Source: Pseudomonadota bacterium (GTDB lineage: Bacteria; Pseudomonadota; Alphaproteobacteria; Rhizobiales; Devosiaceae). Taken from it: DNA of 11,112 nt. The stretch spans positions 1 through 11,112 of the forward strand of contig JAEZHZ010000296.1 of the NCBI GenBank assembly GCA_023436745.1, written 5' to 3'. A program made the translations under genes and the position numbers. The notes under the pieces are model-generated. The model ran no database searches, was not told the origin of the DNA, and saw only the letters and a list, made by a program, of their open reading frames with translations. Every line of letters starts with the position of its first letter. Position 1 is the first letter of the stretch. Shown here piece by piece: positions 1 to 9,253 of this stretch.

Positions 1-572
1 CGCCAGATGTAGATGGCGACGGCAAGCACGACGACGGCGGTCGAGACCGGATCCACCCACGCCTCGACGATGTGGTAGTTGGCCTGCATCAGATAGCCGG
101 CGGCGGTGAGCAGGGTGGTCCACACCAGCGAACCGGCTGCGGAGATGGAGAGGAAGGTCCCCAGGGGCATTGCGGCCAGGCCTGCCGGCACCGAAATCAG
201 CGTCCGGATTGCCGGGATAAGCCGGCCGATGAACACGGCGCAGTAACCGTGGCGCTTGAACCAGCGATCCGCCTTGTCGATGTCGTCCTCGCTCAGCGTC
301 GCGATGCGCCCGAGCTTGTTGCAGAGCCAGGTGAAGCGCTCCAGCCCCATGAGGCGGGCAACAGCGTACCAGGCAAGCGTACCGACGAGCGAGCCGAGCG
401 TTCCCGCAAGCAGCACGCCGATGACGTTGAGATCACCATTGGCGGCGACATAGCCGGCAAAGGGCATGATCAGTTCGGACGGGATCGGGGGGAAGATGTT
501 CTCCGCCACCATCAGCAGGAAGATGCCGAGATAGCTCCAGTTGGTGATGAAGCCGATGATGAAGTCGCTCAT
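1..572 (-). CDS. DedA-family inner-membrane protein (3' end cut by window edge)
   Basis: The minus-strand frame is open from ATG at 572 to the window edge, giving 190 complete codons, so the C-terminus is missing. The family signatures are visible: an early Glu followed by a proline-rich re-entrant segment (E24, PPIPSE at 28-33), a basic amphipathic stretch (DRWFKRHG, about 102-109), and the GRLIPAIRT...PAG block at about 116-131. Hydrophobic segments lie near residues 14-22, 49-72, 136-160 and 176-190. DedA (SNARE-associated, VTT-like) proteins sit in the inner membrane; several members have been linked to recycling of lipid carriers such as undecaprenyl phosphate and to envelope homeostasis. 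The substrate of this one cannot be read from sequence. The start is supported by a good Shine-Dalgarno sequence, AAGGGG, at 580-585 with 7-nt spacing. Family assignment is confident; the exact subfamily is not. Confidence 0.9.
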   Translation of the reverse strand, partial: MSDFIIGFITNWSYLGIFLLMVAENIFPPIPSELIMPFAGYVAANGDLNVIGVLLAGTLGSLVGTLAWYAVARLMGLERFTWLCNKLGRIATLSEDDIDKADRWFKRHGYCAVFIGRLIPAIRTLISVPAGLAAMPLGTFLSISAAGSLVWTTLLTAAGYLMQANYHIVEAWVDPVSTAVVVLAVAIYIW

Positions 573-608
573 GCCGTTTCCCCTTGGGCTGAGTGGCTAT
601 CGTGCGGT

Positions 609-620
609 GCTCTCGAGAGC
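609..620. repeat. 12-bp perfect palindrome between typA and the dedA-like gene
   Basis: GCTCTCGAGAGC is fully self-complementary. It lies 37 bp upstream of the dedA-like start and just beyond the larger hairpin at 631-654. It could be an operator half-site pair or simply part of a terminator region. No function is demonstrated. Confidence 0.4.
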
Positions 621-630
621 AACGGCATAA

Positions 631-654
631 CCCGGGTCTGGTCCTAGACCCGGG
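631..654 (-). terminator. Strong hairpin after typA, candidate terminator
   Basis: A perfect 9-bp inverted repeat (CCCGGGTCT at 631-639, AGACCCGGG at 646-654) encloses a 6-nt loop. On the minus strand it begins 53 nt after the typA stop and is followed by TTATGCCGTT, a poor U-tract. The very stable GC stem and its position suggest an intrinsic or assisted terminator for typA transcripts. The weak U-run leaves open an mRNA-stabilising or dedA leader role instead. Confidence 0.5.
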
Positions 655-706
655 AGGCACCACCGCCCGGGAGGGCGATGGCATCGGGAGTGAGGGAGGT
701 TCGTTC

Positions 707-2521
<1,815 letters not shown>

Positions 2522-2586
2522 GAAATCCGGGTGGTTGCGAGGACCGCCCGGAGGAAAAAGCCGCCCGGCCCTGTCGGGAAACACTC

Positions 2587-2615
2587 GCGCCAGCCGCTTG
2601 CGAGCAGGCTGGCGC
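2587..2615 (-). promoter_or_regulatory. Long hairpin in the typA upstream region
   Basis: GCGCCAGCC (2587-2595) and GGCTGGCGC (2607-2615) are perfect 9-bp arms. The 11-nt interior can add GCT/AGC pairs (2596-2598 with 2603-2605) with one bulged base, making about 12 bp in all. It ends 65 nt upstream of the typA start. On the minus strand it is followed by GAGTGTTTCC, not a clean U-tract. It could terminate the upstream VOC operon, or sit in the typA leader as an attenuation or stability element. The structure is certain; the role is not. Confidence 0.45.
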
Positions 2616-2626
2616 AGTCATGCGGC

Positions 2627-2655
2627 TGAATACAGGAGAAGCCGAGCTCGAACAA
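2627..2655 (-). promoter_or_regulatory. Weak candidate sigma-70-type promoter for typA
   Basis: On the minus strand TTGTTC (2655-2650) is separated by 17 nt from TATTCA (2632-2627). Each hexamer matches the consensus at only three of six positions. The 17-nt spacing and the location upstream of the leader hairpin are the only supporting points. Low confidence. Confidence 0.2.
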
Positions 2656-2772
2656 GCGCCGGTGCTGCAAAGGGGGGTTGCATTTCGGAAGTAGAGGGGC
2701 TTAGGGCGCGTCCCCTGCTTCGTCCCGTTGCTGTTGAACCGCAGCGACCATACCCGTCAGTGGCCGCGGGTG

Positions 2773-3156
2773 CTACCGGTGCGACCGCGGCAGGTCGCCG
2801 GATTGCCAGAGGCCGAGACCAAAGCCATCCGGGTCCAGAAAGTCGGCGCTCCAGCCGCCGGGCGCCTCGCTCACCGGGGTGACGATGGTCACGCCCTTGG
2901 CGGGGAGTTCGGCGACGATGTCGTCTATGCCGCCCTCGGTGACGTCGAACACCAGTGCGGGTGTGTTGCCGCGCACGCCGTCCATCTCGAAGAAGACCAG
3001 TTCCAGCCCGCCCGCCAGGCTGCCGGTGAGCCAGAAGGGCTCCGCCCCCTCGCGCCGCTCCAGGCCGAGGTCCAGCGTGTCGTTGTAGAACTGCTCGGTC
3101 CGGCGGATGTCCGAGACGTAGAAGACGATGCTGGCGGTGGTTGGCTTGAAGCTCAT
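2773..3156 (-). CDS. VOC-superfamily (glyoxalase/bleomycin-resistance fold) small protein
   Basis: The 127-residue protein has the paired beta-alpha-beta-beta-beta pattern of VOC proteins: module one at about residues 7-57 (SIVFYVSD, a helix with EQFYNDTL, then LELVFFEM) and module two at about 66-118 (PALVFDV, a helix with IDDIVAELPAKGV, then a DFLDPDGFGLGLW end). The FLDPDG turn is the classic VOC terminal motif. The usual four metal ligands are not all evident: no His is seen on the first strand and the last strand reads GLGLW where an acidic ligand is common. Enzymatic activity is therefore uncertain. The start overlaps the stop of the sigma-like gene (ATGA at 3156-3153) and has a good AAAGGA Shine-Dalgarno at 3165-3170, 8-nt spacing. 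Translational coupling implies a shared role with the sigma-like protein. Substrate unknown. Confidence 0.85.
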   Translation of the reverse strand: MSFKPTTASIVFYVSDIRRTEQFYNDTLDLGLERREGAEPFWLTGSLAGGLELVFFEMDGVRGNTPALVFDVTEGGIDDIVAELPAKGVTIVTPVSEAPGGWSADFLDPDGFGLGLWQSGDLPRSHR

Positions 3157-3788
3157 GAGGCGGATCCTTTCCGGGTTTGCACCCCCTGTTGCCGCTCGAT
3201 GGGGTTTTGTGAGCGCCGGATCACGAAAAGGTGGCCATCGGGATCGTGGCTGGCGAAATGGCCGCCCTCGCGCAGCAGCTTGGGCAGGAGGGCCTCGCGG
3301 ATGCGCCCATAGGCGATATCGAGGTTGAGGCCGGGGAAATCCGTCGGTGCAGCCACCCCGCGCTGCACGAGCACGCGCTTCAGGGCAGCGATGCGCTGGC
3401 GCAATGCGGTGTCCGGCAGCCGCAGAAGCCAGGCGATCTCACGGCGGTTGTGTCCGGTCAGGATCAGGGCCGCCACCGCCCTGAGCGCCGGCGGCAGGCC
3501 GGTCAGGACTTCGGCAGGACCGGGGCCGTCCCCCGTAACGGGAGCGGCAGCGATGGCCGCATGATCCTCTTCCCTCCGCCGGCGGCGGACGTTCGTCCGG
3601 ATCTGCTGGCGGGCCTGATTGCGGACTACGCCGGCGAGCCAGCGCCGGTTCACGGGATCATCGAGATCGGCGCGGCCCGCGGCGACCGCCGCAAGCAGCG
3701 CTTCCTGCACCACGTCCTCCGCGGCGCTGGCATCACGCAGGTGGCGTCGGGCCTGGGCGCAGAGTTCGGCATGAAAGCGCGGTCGCAT
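3153..3788 (-). CDS. Sigma-70-family (ECF-like) RNA polymerase sigma factor with C-terminal extension
   Basis: The product is 211 residues from the ATG at 3788. Residues 5-70 look like sigma region 2: a helix ending in AEDVVQEALLAA, then WLAGVVRNQARQQIR and an arginine-rich end (RRRRRE). Residues 91-144 look like region 4: LPPALRAVAALILTGHNRREIAWLL followed by a recognition helix LPDTALRQRIAALKRVL. A tail of about 65 residues follows, with the motif SHDPDGHLFVI at about 180-190, outside the core ECF fold. The frame is open 45 codons further upstream, but that stretch lies inside the preceding gene and is Pro/Gly/Arg-rich, so M46 of it is taken as the start. There is no clear Shine-Dalgarno. 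It begins 11 nt after the GGDEF-EAL stop, suggesting reinitiation, and overlaps the VOC start by 4 nt. No anti-sigma gene is visible nearby. Promoter target unknown. Confidence 0.82.
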   Translation of the reverse strand: MRPRFHAELCAQARRHLRDASAAEDVVQEALLAAVAAGRADLDDPVNRRWLAGVVRNQARQQIRTNVRRRRREEDHAAIAAAPVTGDGPGPAEVLTGLPPALRAVAALILTGHNRREIAWLLRLPDTALRQRIAALKRVLVQRGVAAPTDFPGLNLDIAYGRIREALLPKLLREGGHFASHDPDGHLFVIRRSQNPIERQQGVQTRKGSAS

Positions 3789-3799
3789 GCGCCGGCCCG

Positions 3800-5950
3800 T
3801 CAGGAGGCTTTTTTCTGCGCCAGAATCTTGGCGTGGTCGGAATGGAGCAGGTTCGCCAGCGCCGCCGGTGCCAGAGGCGGTGAGAAGAGGAAGCCCTGAA
3901 CCTCGTCCACCCCGAGTTCGCACACCAGCTGCAACTGCCGTTCGGTCTCGACGCCCTCGGTGGTCGTGGTCATGCCGAGGCTTTTGCCGAGCCCGATGAC
4001 GGCCTGCATGATCGCCTGGCTGTCGGCCCGCTCGACCAGGTCGCGCATGAAGGAGCGGTCGATCTTGATCTTGTCGAAGGGGAAGCTGCGCAGATAGCTC
4101 AGCGAGGAATAGCCGGTGCCGAAATCATCCATCGAGATACGCACGCCCATGGCGCGCAACTCGTGGAGGGCGTGCAGGGTGGTCTCGTTCTCGCTGAGCA
4201 GCAGCGACTCGGTGATCTCGAGCTCGAGGCGCGTGGGCGGAATGCGCGCTTCGGCGAGGGCGTTGCGGACGGTGCCGACGAGGTCGCGGTTCTTGAACTG
4301 GATGGGCGAGAGATTGACCGCCACGCGCACGTCGCCGGGCCAACTGGCGGCGGACATGCAGGCCTCGCGCAGCACCCACTCGCCGACCGGCACGATCAGC
4401 CCCGTCTCCTCGGCAATGGGGATGAATTCGGTGGGCGAGATGGTGCGCCCGTCGTGATCCCAGCGCAGCAGCGCCTCGACGCAGGTGACGCGGTTCTCGG
4501 GCACGCCCAGTAGGGGCTGGAACACGAGGCGCAACTCGTTGCGCTGCAGCGCCAGGCGCAGGCCGGCCTCGATGGAGCGGCGCTGCTGCAACTGGGCGTC
4601 CATGCCCGGCTCGAAGAAATGGAAAGTGGAGCGGCCCTCGGACTTCGCCTTGTAGAGGGCGAGGTCGGCGTTCTTGACCAGCGCATCGGTCTTGACGCCG
4701 TCGCTGGGGCCGATGGCGATGCCGACACTGGCGCCGATCTCGATCTGGTGCCCGCCGATCATCATCGGGGCGGCGATGGACTTGATGATGCGATCCGCGA
4801 CACGGGCCGCTTCGGCGGCGCTGGCGATTGGGCGCATGAGGAGTGCGAACTCGTCGCCACCGAGGCGGGCCAGCACGTCGGTTTCGCGTGTGGTACCCCA
4901 CAGGCGTGCCGAGGCCTGCTTGATCACCTCGTCGCCCACGGCATGACCCAGCGTGTCGTTCACCGCCTTGAAGTGATCGAGGTCGATATAGAGGACGGCC
5001 GCCATCTCGCCGCGGCTCAGGCCGGATTCGGCCTTGGCCATCTGCTCGAGGAACTCGATGCGGTTGGGCAGGTCCGTCAGCGCGTCATGGCGCGCCAAGT
5101 GCCGGATGCGGGCCTCGTTCTGGCGCTGCTCGGTGACGTCCTCGTGGGTCGACACCCAGCCACCATCCTTCATGGGATGGTGCTGCATCATGATGGTGCG
5201 CCCGTTCAGCTCGTGAATGTTCTTGCCGTATTCGCGCCGCTCGATGACCTCGCGCCGCCAGGCGATGTACTCTTCGCGGGTGCTGCCGGCGCTCATGCCC
5301 TCGTCGAACAGGTGACTGAGGATGCTGTCGAGGTGGGTACCGGGGCGCAGCAGCTGGGTCGGCAGGTTGTAGATGCGCGCGTAGGGCTCGTTGCAGATCA
5401 CCAGCCGGCCCTTCGGATCCATCATGCAGAGGCCGATGGAGATGTTGTTGACCGCGGCGTCGAGCCGGATGTTCTGCCGCTCCAGCTCAAGCTTGCGGCG
5501 CTGGATCATCTCGGCCTGGATGATCTCGTCGGTGATGTCCTCGTGCGTCACCACCCAGCCCAGGGCTTCCGAATAGACATGGGCGCGCTCGATGGTGCGC
5601 CCGCCATGAACCTGTTCGCGGCTCTTGATCCGGGCTCCCGAGCGGTTGGCGAGCAGTTCCTCGGTATAGGCTTCGTAGAAATCGGCAGCGGTGACGCCGT
5701 CGAAATTGCCAAGCCGCACCGAAAGCTGCACGGCCTCCTCGAGGGTCATGCCGCGAACCACTGCGTCAGCGGAGAAGCCGTAGATGTCGCGCCACTGCTT
5801 GTTCCACATCACCAGGCGGAACTGGGGCGACCAGACGCAAAAGCCATAGGGGATGTTCTCGAGCGCAGCATCCAGCAGCAGCGCCTCGGCCATTTCGCTC
5901 AGGCTGCCAGCATCTTCTGCCCGCACGGCGGCGCATCCCCCGATACTCAT
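3800..5950 (-). CDS. PAS-PAS-GGDEF-EAL cyclic-di-GMP synthase/phosphodiesterase
   Basis: The 716-residue protein appears cytoplasmic, with no membrane span or signal peptide. Two PAS domains (about 23-145 and 161-275) each end in a near-identical GWV(V/S)THED(I/V)T linker, typical of PAS_7-type sensors. The GGDEF domain (about 285-450) has an intact GGDEF motif at 364-368 and an RxxD inhibitory site (RETD, 355-358) at the canonical 5-residue distance, so diguanylate cyclase activity with product feedback is plausible. The EAL domain (about 455-705) keeps EALLRW (492-497), N546 in VNLSP, the ELEITES Glu (576-582), DDFGTGYSSL (608-617), K629 and E665, so phosphodiesterase activity is also plausible. 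Net direction cannot be told. It is first in the run with the sigma-like and VOC genes. The ATG at 5950 lacks a convincing ribosome site; M20 is an alternative that spares both PAS domains. Confidence 0.93.
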   Translation of the reverse strand: MSIGGCAAVRAEDAGSLSEMAEALLLDAALENIPYGFCVWSPQFRLVMWNKQWRDIYGFSADAVVRGMTLEEAVQLSVRLGNFDGVTAADFYEAYTEELLANRSGARIKSREQVHGGRTIERAHVYSEALGWVVTHEDITDEIIQAEMIQRRKLELERQNIRLDAAVNNISIGLCMMDPKGRLVICNEPYARIYNLPTQLLRPGTHLDSILSHLFDEGMSAGSTREEYIAWRREVIERREYGKNIHELNGRTIMMQHHPMKDGGWVSTHEDVTEQRQNEARIRHLARHDALTDLPNRIEFLEQMAKAESGLSRGEMAAVLYIDLDHFKAVNDTLGHAVGDEVIKQASARLWGTTRETDVLARLGGDEFALLMRPIASAAEAARVADRIIKSIAAPMMIGGHQIEIGASVGIAIGPSDGVKTDALVKNADLALYKAKSEGRSTFHFFEPGMDAQLQQRRSIEAGLRLALQRNELRLVFQPLLGVPENRVTCVEALLRWDHDGRTISPTEFIPIAEETGLIVPVGEWVLREACMSAASWPGDVRVAVNLSPIQFKNRDLVGTVRNALAEARIPPTRLELEITESLLLSENETTLHALHELRAMGVRISMDDFGTGYSSLSYLRSFPFDKIKIDRSFMRDLVERADSQAIMQAVIGLGKSLGMTTTTEGVETERQLQLVCELGVDEVQGFLFSPPLAPAALANLLHSDHAKILAQKKAS

Positions 5951-5999
5951 GCTTGCTGCACCGGGGGACGCTAAGACGATATCGTTAAAGCCGGATTAA

Positions 6000-6016
6000 G
6001 CGACAGTCTTCGTCGC
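6000..6016 (-). terminator. Weak hairpin between argG and the GGDEF-EAL gene
   Basis: GCGAC (6000-6004) and GTCGC (6012-6016) form a 5-bp stem with a 7-nt loop, followed on the minus strand by TTAATCC. This is the best terminator-like structure in the 90-nt gap after argG, but the stem is short and the T content low. argG and the downstream genes could be partly co-transcribed. Confidence 0.2.
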
Positions 6017-6040
6017 ACCCGATCCGGTCCGAAACGGTTG

Positions 6041-7264
<1,224 letters not shown>

Positions 7265-7285
7265 GAGTATGCAATCCGCTGGAAG

Positions 7286-7310
7286 GGGCCGCGCGGCCCG
7301 GAATTCGGGC
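7286..7310. promoter_or_regulatory. Two overlapping inverted repeats in the argG / lysE-like divergent region
   Basis: A 14-bp perfect palindrome GGGCCGCGCGGCCC (7286-7299) shares four bases with a second inverted repeat (GCCCG at 7296-7300, CGGGC at 7306-7310, 5-nt loop GAATT). Because they share bases they cannot form at the same time. They lie 21-46 nt upstream of the argG ATG, so they could be a DNA operator for the divergent promoters or alternative leader RNA structures. No obvious -10/-35 pair could be chosen in the 110-bp gap. Confidence 0.4.
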
Positions 7311-7374
7311 GCACCCTAGTCATCTCGGCATGGCCATGCAATTGTCCGCCGCGCAGAATCTTTGCCGGTGCCTC

Positions 7375-8022
7375 ATGCCCGATTTCCTTCCCGACCTCCC
7401 TGTCATCCTGGCCTTTGCGCTGGCCGGTTTCGTGCTGGCCATCACCCCCGGCCCGGACATGGCCCTGTTCGTTTCCCGCACCATGAACTGGGGGCGTAGC
7501 CACGGCTTCGCCACGGTGCTCGGTGCCCTTACGGGCATTGCGGTTCACACCACCCTTGTCGCCTTCGGCATCTCCGTGCTGATCGTCACGGCCCCTGCCG
7601 CCTTCTGGGTGCTCAAGATCGTCGGCGCCCTCTATCTGGTGTGGCTCGCCATCCAGGCGGTGCGCGCCGGGGGCGGCATCCTCGTCGTCAAGCCGGGTGG
7701 GCGGCAGCCGAGCTGGTGGCAGAGCTATCTCACCGGGCTCGGCATCAATCTTACCAATCCCAAGGTGGCGCTATTCTTCGTGACCTTCCTGCCCCAGTTC
7801 GTCTCGGCCGACGATCCGGACGCCTCGGCGAAGCTCCTCTTTCTCGGCGTCGAGTTCGTCGTGGTGTCGCTGCCGGTGGTGATCGGCATCGTGCTGTTCG
7901 CCGAGTGGCTGACGGTGACCCTGCGGGAAAAGGAATGGGTGGGCAAGGCGCTCAACTGGAGCTTTGCCGCCGTGTTCATGGCGTTTGCCGCCACCATCCT
8001 GTTCGCCGAAGGGCGCAAGTGA
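7375..8022 (+). CDS. LysE/RhtB-family amino-acid exporter
   Basis: The 215-residue integral membrane protein has the LysE/RhtB hallmarks: ITPGPDMALF at about 23-32 at the end of the first span, a glycine-rich second span (GFATVLGALTGIAVHTT), and LTNPKVALFFVTFLPQFV at about 126-143. Five to six hydrophobic segments are seen (about 8-25, 45-72, 76-97, 122-140, 154-177, 193-211). The family exports amino acids such as lysine, threonine or homoserine by proton antiport; the substrate here cannot be assigned. An in-frame ATG exists at 7330, but 7375 gives the usual family N-terminus directly before the first span; neither has a good Shine-Dalgarno. It is divergent from argG, which allows but does not prove an arginine-related role. 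rlmJ follows after one base. Confidence 0.88.
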   Translation: MPDFLPDLPVILAFALAGFVLAITPGPDMALFVSRTMNWGRSHGFATVLGALTGIAVHTTLVAFGISVLIVTAPAAFWVLKIVGALYLVWLAIQAVRAGGGILVVKPGGRQPSWWQSYLTGLGINLTNPKVALFFVTFLPQFVSADDPDASAKLLFLGVEFVVVSLPVVIGIVLFAEWLTVTLREKEWVGKALNWSFAAVFMAFAATILFAEGRK

Positions 8023-8023
8023 C

Positions 8024-8872
8024 TTGAACTACCGACACGCCTTTCACGCCGGCAACTTCGCCGACGTGGTCAAGCACCTCATCCTGACGCGTATTCTCGG
8101 CTACCTGCAACGCAAGGACGCCCCCTTCCGGGTGATCGATACCCACGCCGGTGTCGGGCTCTATGATCTTGAGGGCGATCAGGCGGAGCGCACCGGGGAA
8201 TGGCTCGATGGCATCGGCCGGCTGATCGGGCGCGGGCTCCCGGGGCCCGCGGCGGAGCTTGCCCGGCCCTATCTCGACGCGGTCGCGGCGCAGAACCCGG
8301 ATGGCGGGCTGCGCTTCTATCCCGGCTCGCCGCTGGTCACCCGTCATCTTCTGAGGCCGCAGGACCGGCTCATGGTGCTCGAACTGCATCCGGAGGATGC
8401 GGCGATGCTCAAGGCGAACTTCGCCGGGGACATCCAAACGCGCGTCACCGAGCTCGACGGCTGGGCCGCTCTGGGTACGCATCTGCCTCCCAAGGAAAAG
8501 CGTGGCCTGGTGCTGGTCGACCCGCCGTTCGAGGAGCCCGGCGAGTTCGGACGCATGGCTCACAGCCTGATCCGCGCCAACCAGCGCTGGCCCGGCGGCA
8601 CCTATGCCTACTGGTACCCGATCAAGAACCCCGCCGAGGTGCGCGACTACCATGAGGCGCTGCGCCGCAGCGGCATCCGCAAGATCCTCAAGCTGGAACT
8701 GACCATTCGCGCGCCGTCGACGCCGCCACGCCTCCATGGCACTGGCATGATCGTCGTCAATCCGCCCTACGTGCTGGAGCAGGAGATGCGGGTGCTGCTG
8801 CCGGCGCTGGCAGACCTGCTCGGCGACGAGGGCCGCGGCAGGTGGTCGATCGAGTGGCTGGCAGGGGAATAG
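8024..8872 (+). CDS. rlmJ: 23S rRNA (adenine-2030-N6)-methyltransferase RlmJ
   Basis: RlmJ uses S-adenosylmethionine to methylate A2030 of 23S rRNA before 50S assembly. Family features are the N-terminal NYRHAFHAGNFADVVKH at 2-18, the SAM-binding DTHAGVGLYD at 39-48, and catalytic DPPF at 166-169, plus the conserved GTYAYWYPIK at 192-201. The frame is open upstream to an ATG at 7964 inside the exporter gene, but those 20 extra residues are unlike the family. TTG at 8024 yields MNYRHAFHAGN and 282 residues, close to the roughly 280 of the E. coli enzyme. The TTG sits one nt after the exporter's TGA, with AAGGG about 10 nt upstream, so translation is probably coupled and modest. The 3' end faces the HNH gene with a 6-nt gap. 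Confidence 0.95.
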   Translation: MNYRHAFHAGNFADVVKHLILTRILGYLQRKDAPFRVIDTHAGVGLYDLEGDQAERTGEWLDGIGRLIGRGLPGPAAELARPYLDAVAAQNPDGGLRFYPGSPLVTRHLLRPQDRLMVLELHPEDAAMLKANFAGDIQTRVTELDGWAALGTHLPPKEKRGLVLVDPPFEEPGEFGRMAHSLIRANQRWPGGTYAYWYPIKNPAEVRDYHEALRRSGIRKILKLELTIRAPSTPPRLHGTGMIVVNPPYVLEQEMRVLLPALADLLGDEGRGRWSIEWLAGE

Positions 8873-8878
8873 GCCGAG

Positions 8879-9253
8879 CTATCGGGGCTTGCGCGCCGCC
8901 CGGCGGGCACGGGTCATCCTGGTCGGTGCGTGGAAGGTCGGTGGTTTGTCCGCGACCCAGCGGATGAAGGCGGCAAGCTCCGGATCGGCACGCAGGCTGT
9001 CTCCGTCGGCCACGCGGCGGGCCAGTTCGGCCTCGGAAAAGCGGGCATGGATGGCGTTGTGACAGATCTGGTGAAGACGCACCGTGCCCTTGTGGGTGCC
9101 GCCCTTCAGCCGTGGGATCAGGTGATGCCGGCTCGATCGGGCCTCCGGCGGTATGGGGCGGCCGCAGAGGACGCAGACCGGAGGCTGGCGCCGTGCCGCC
9201 AGCGCTTCCGCGGTGGCTATGGCTTCGTCGATCCGCCGCTGCGACGGGCGCAT
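8879..9253 (-). CDS. Small HNH-endonuclease-like protein
   Basis: The 124-residue protein has a CxxC (VCVLCG, C27 and C30), then SRHHLIPRLKGG (H43, H44) and a second metal block LHQICHNAIH (H61, C64, H65, N66, H69). This resembles the zinc-stabilised HNH fold of a small proteobacterial protein family annotated as HNH endonuclease, including the downstream ELARR...LRADPELAAFIRWVADKPP segment. The C-terminus is basic (TRMTRARRAARKPR) and may bind nucleic acid. The start ATG overlaps the rlmN stop by one base (TGATG), so it is translationally coupled to rlmN. Nuclease activity and biological role are not established from sequence. The frame is open further upstream inside rlmN, but that part is a shadow of rlmN. 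Confidence 0.82.
   Translation of the reverse strand: MRPSQRRIDEAIATAEALAARRQPPVCVLCGRPIPPEARSSRHHLIPRLKGGTHKGTVRLHQICHNAIHARFSEAELARRVADGDSLRADPELAAFIRWVADKPPTFHAPTRMTRARRAARKPR

Noticed and set aside
2666..2682. TGCAA/TTGCA inverted repeat around a G6 run upstream of typA
   Set aside because: A 5-bp stem without conserved context is too weak to call as a regulatory element.
2764..2790. CCGCGG repeats at 2764-2769 and 2785-2790 flanking the VOC stop as a terminator
   Set aside because: The stem is only 6 bp with a 15-nt loop, it spans the stop codon itself, and no U-tract follows. Each CCGCGG is self-palindromic, so pairing is easy by chance.
4619..5974. A 451-codon plus-strand open frame opposite the PAS-PAS-GGDEF-EAL gene
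   Set aside because: It is an antisense shadow of a gene with intact catalytic motifs and shows no family features of its own.
5976..5985. ACGATATCGT palindrome upstream of the GGDEF-EAL gene as an operator
   Set aside because: A single 10-bp palindrome with no second copy seen in the window and no clear promoter next to it is not enough support.
7976..8737. A 253-codon minus-strand open frame opposite rlmJ
   Set aside because: rlmJ has full family motifs on the plus strand; this frame has none.
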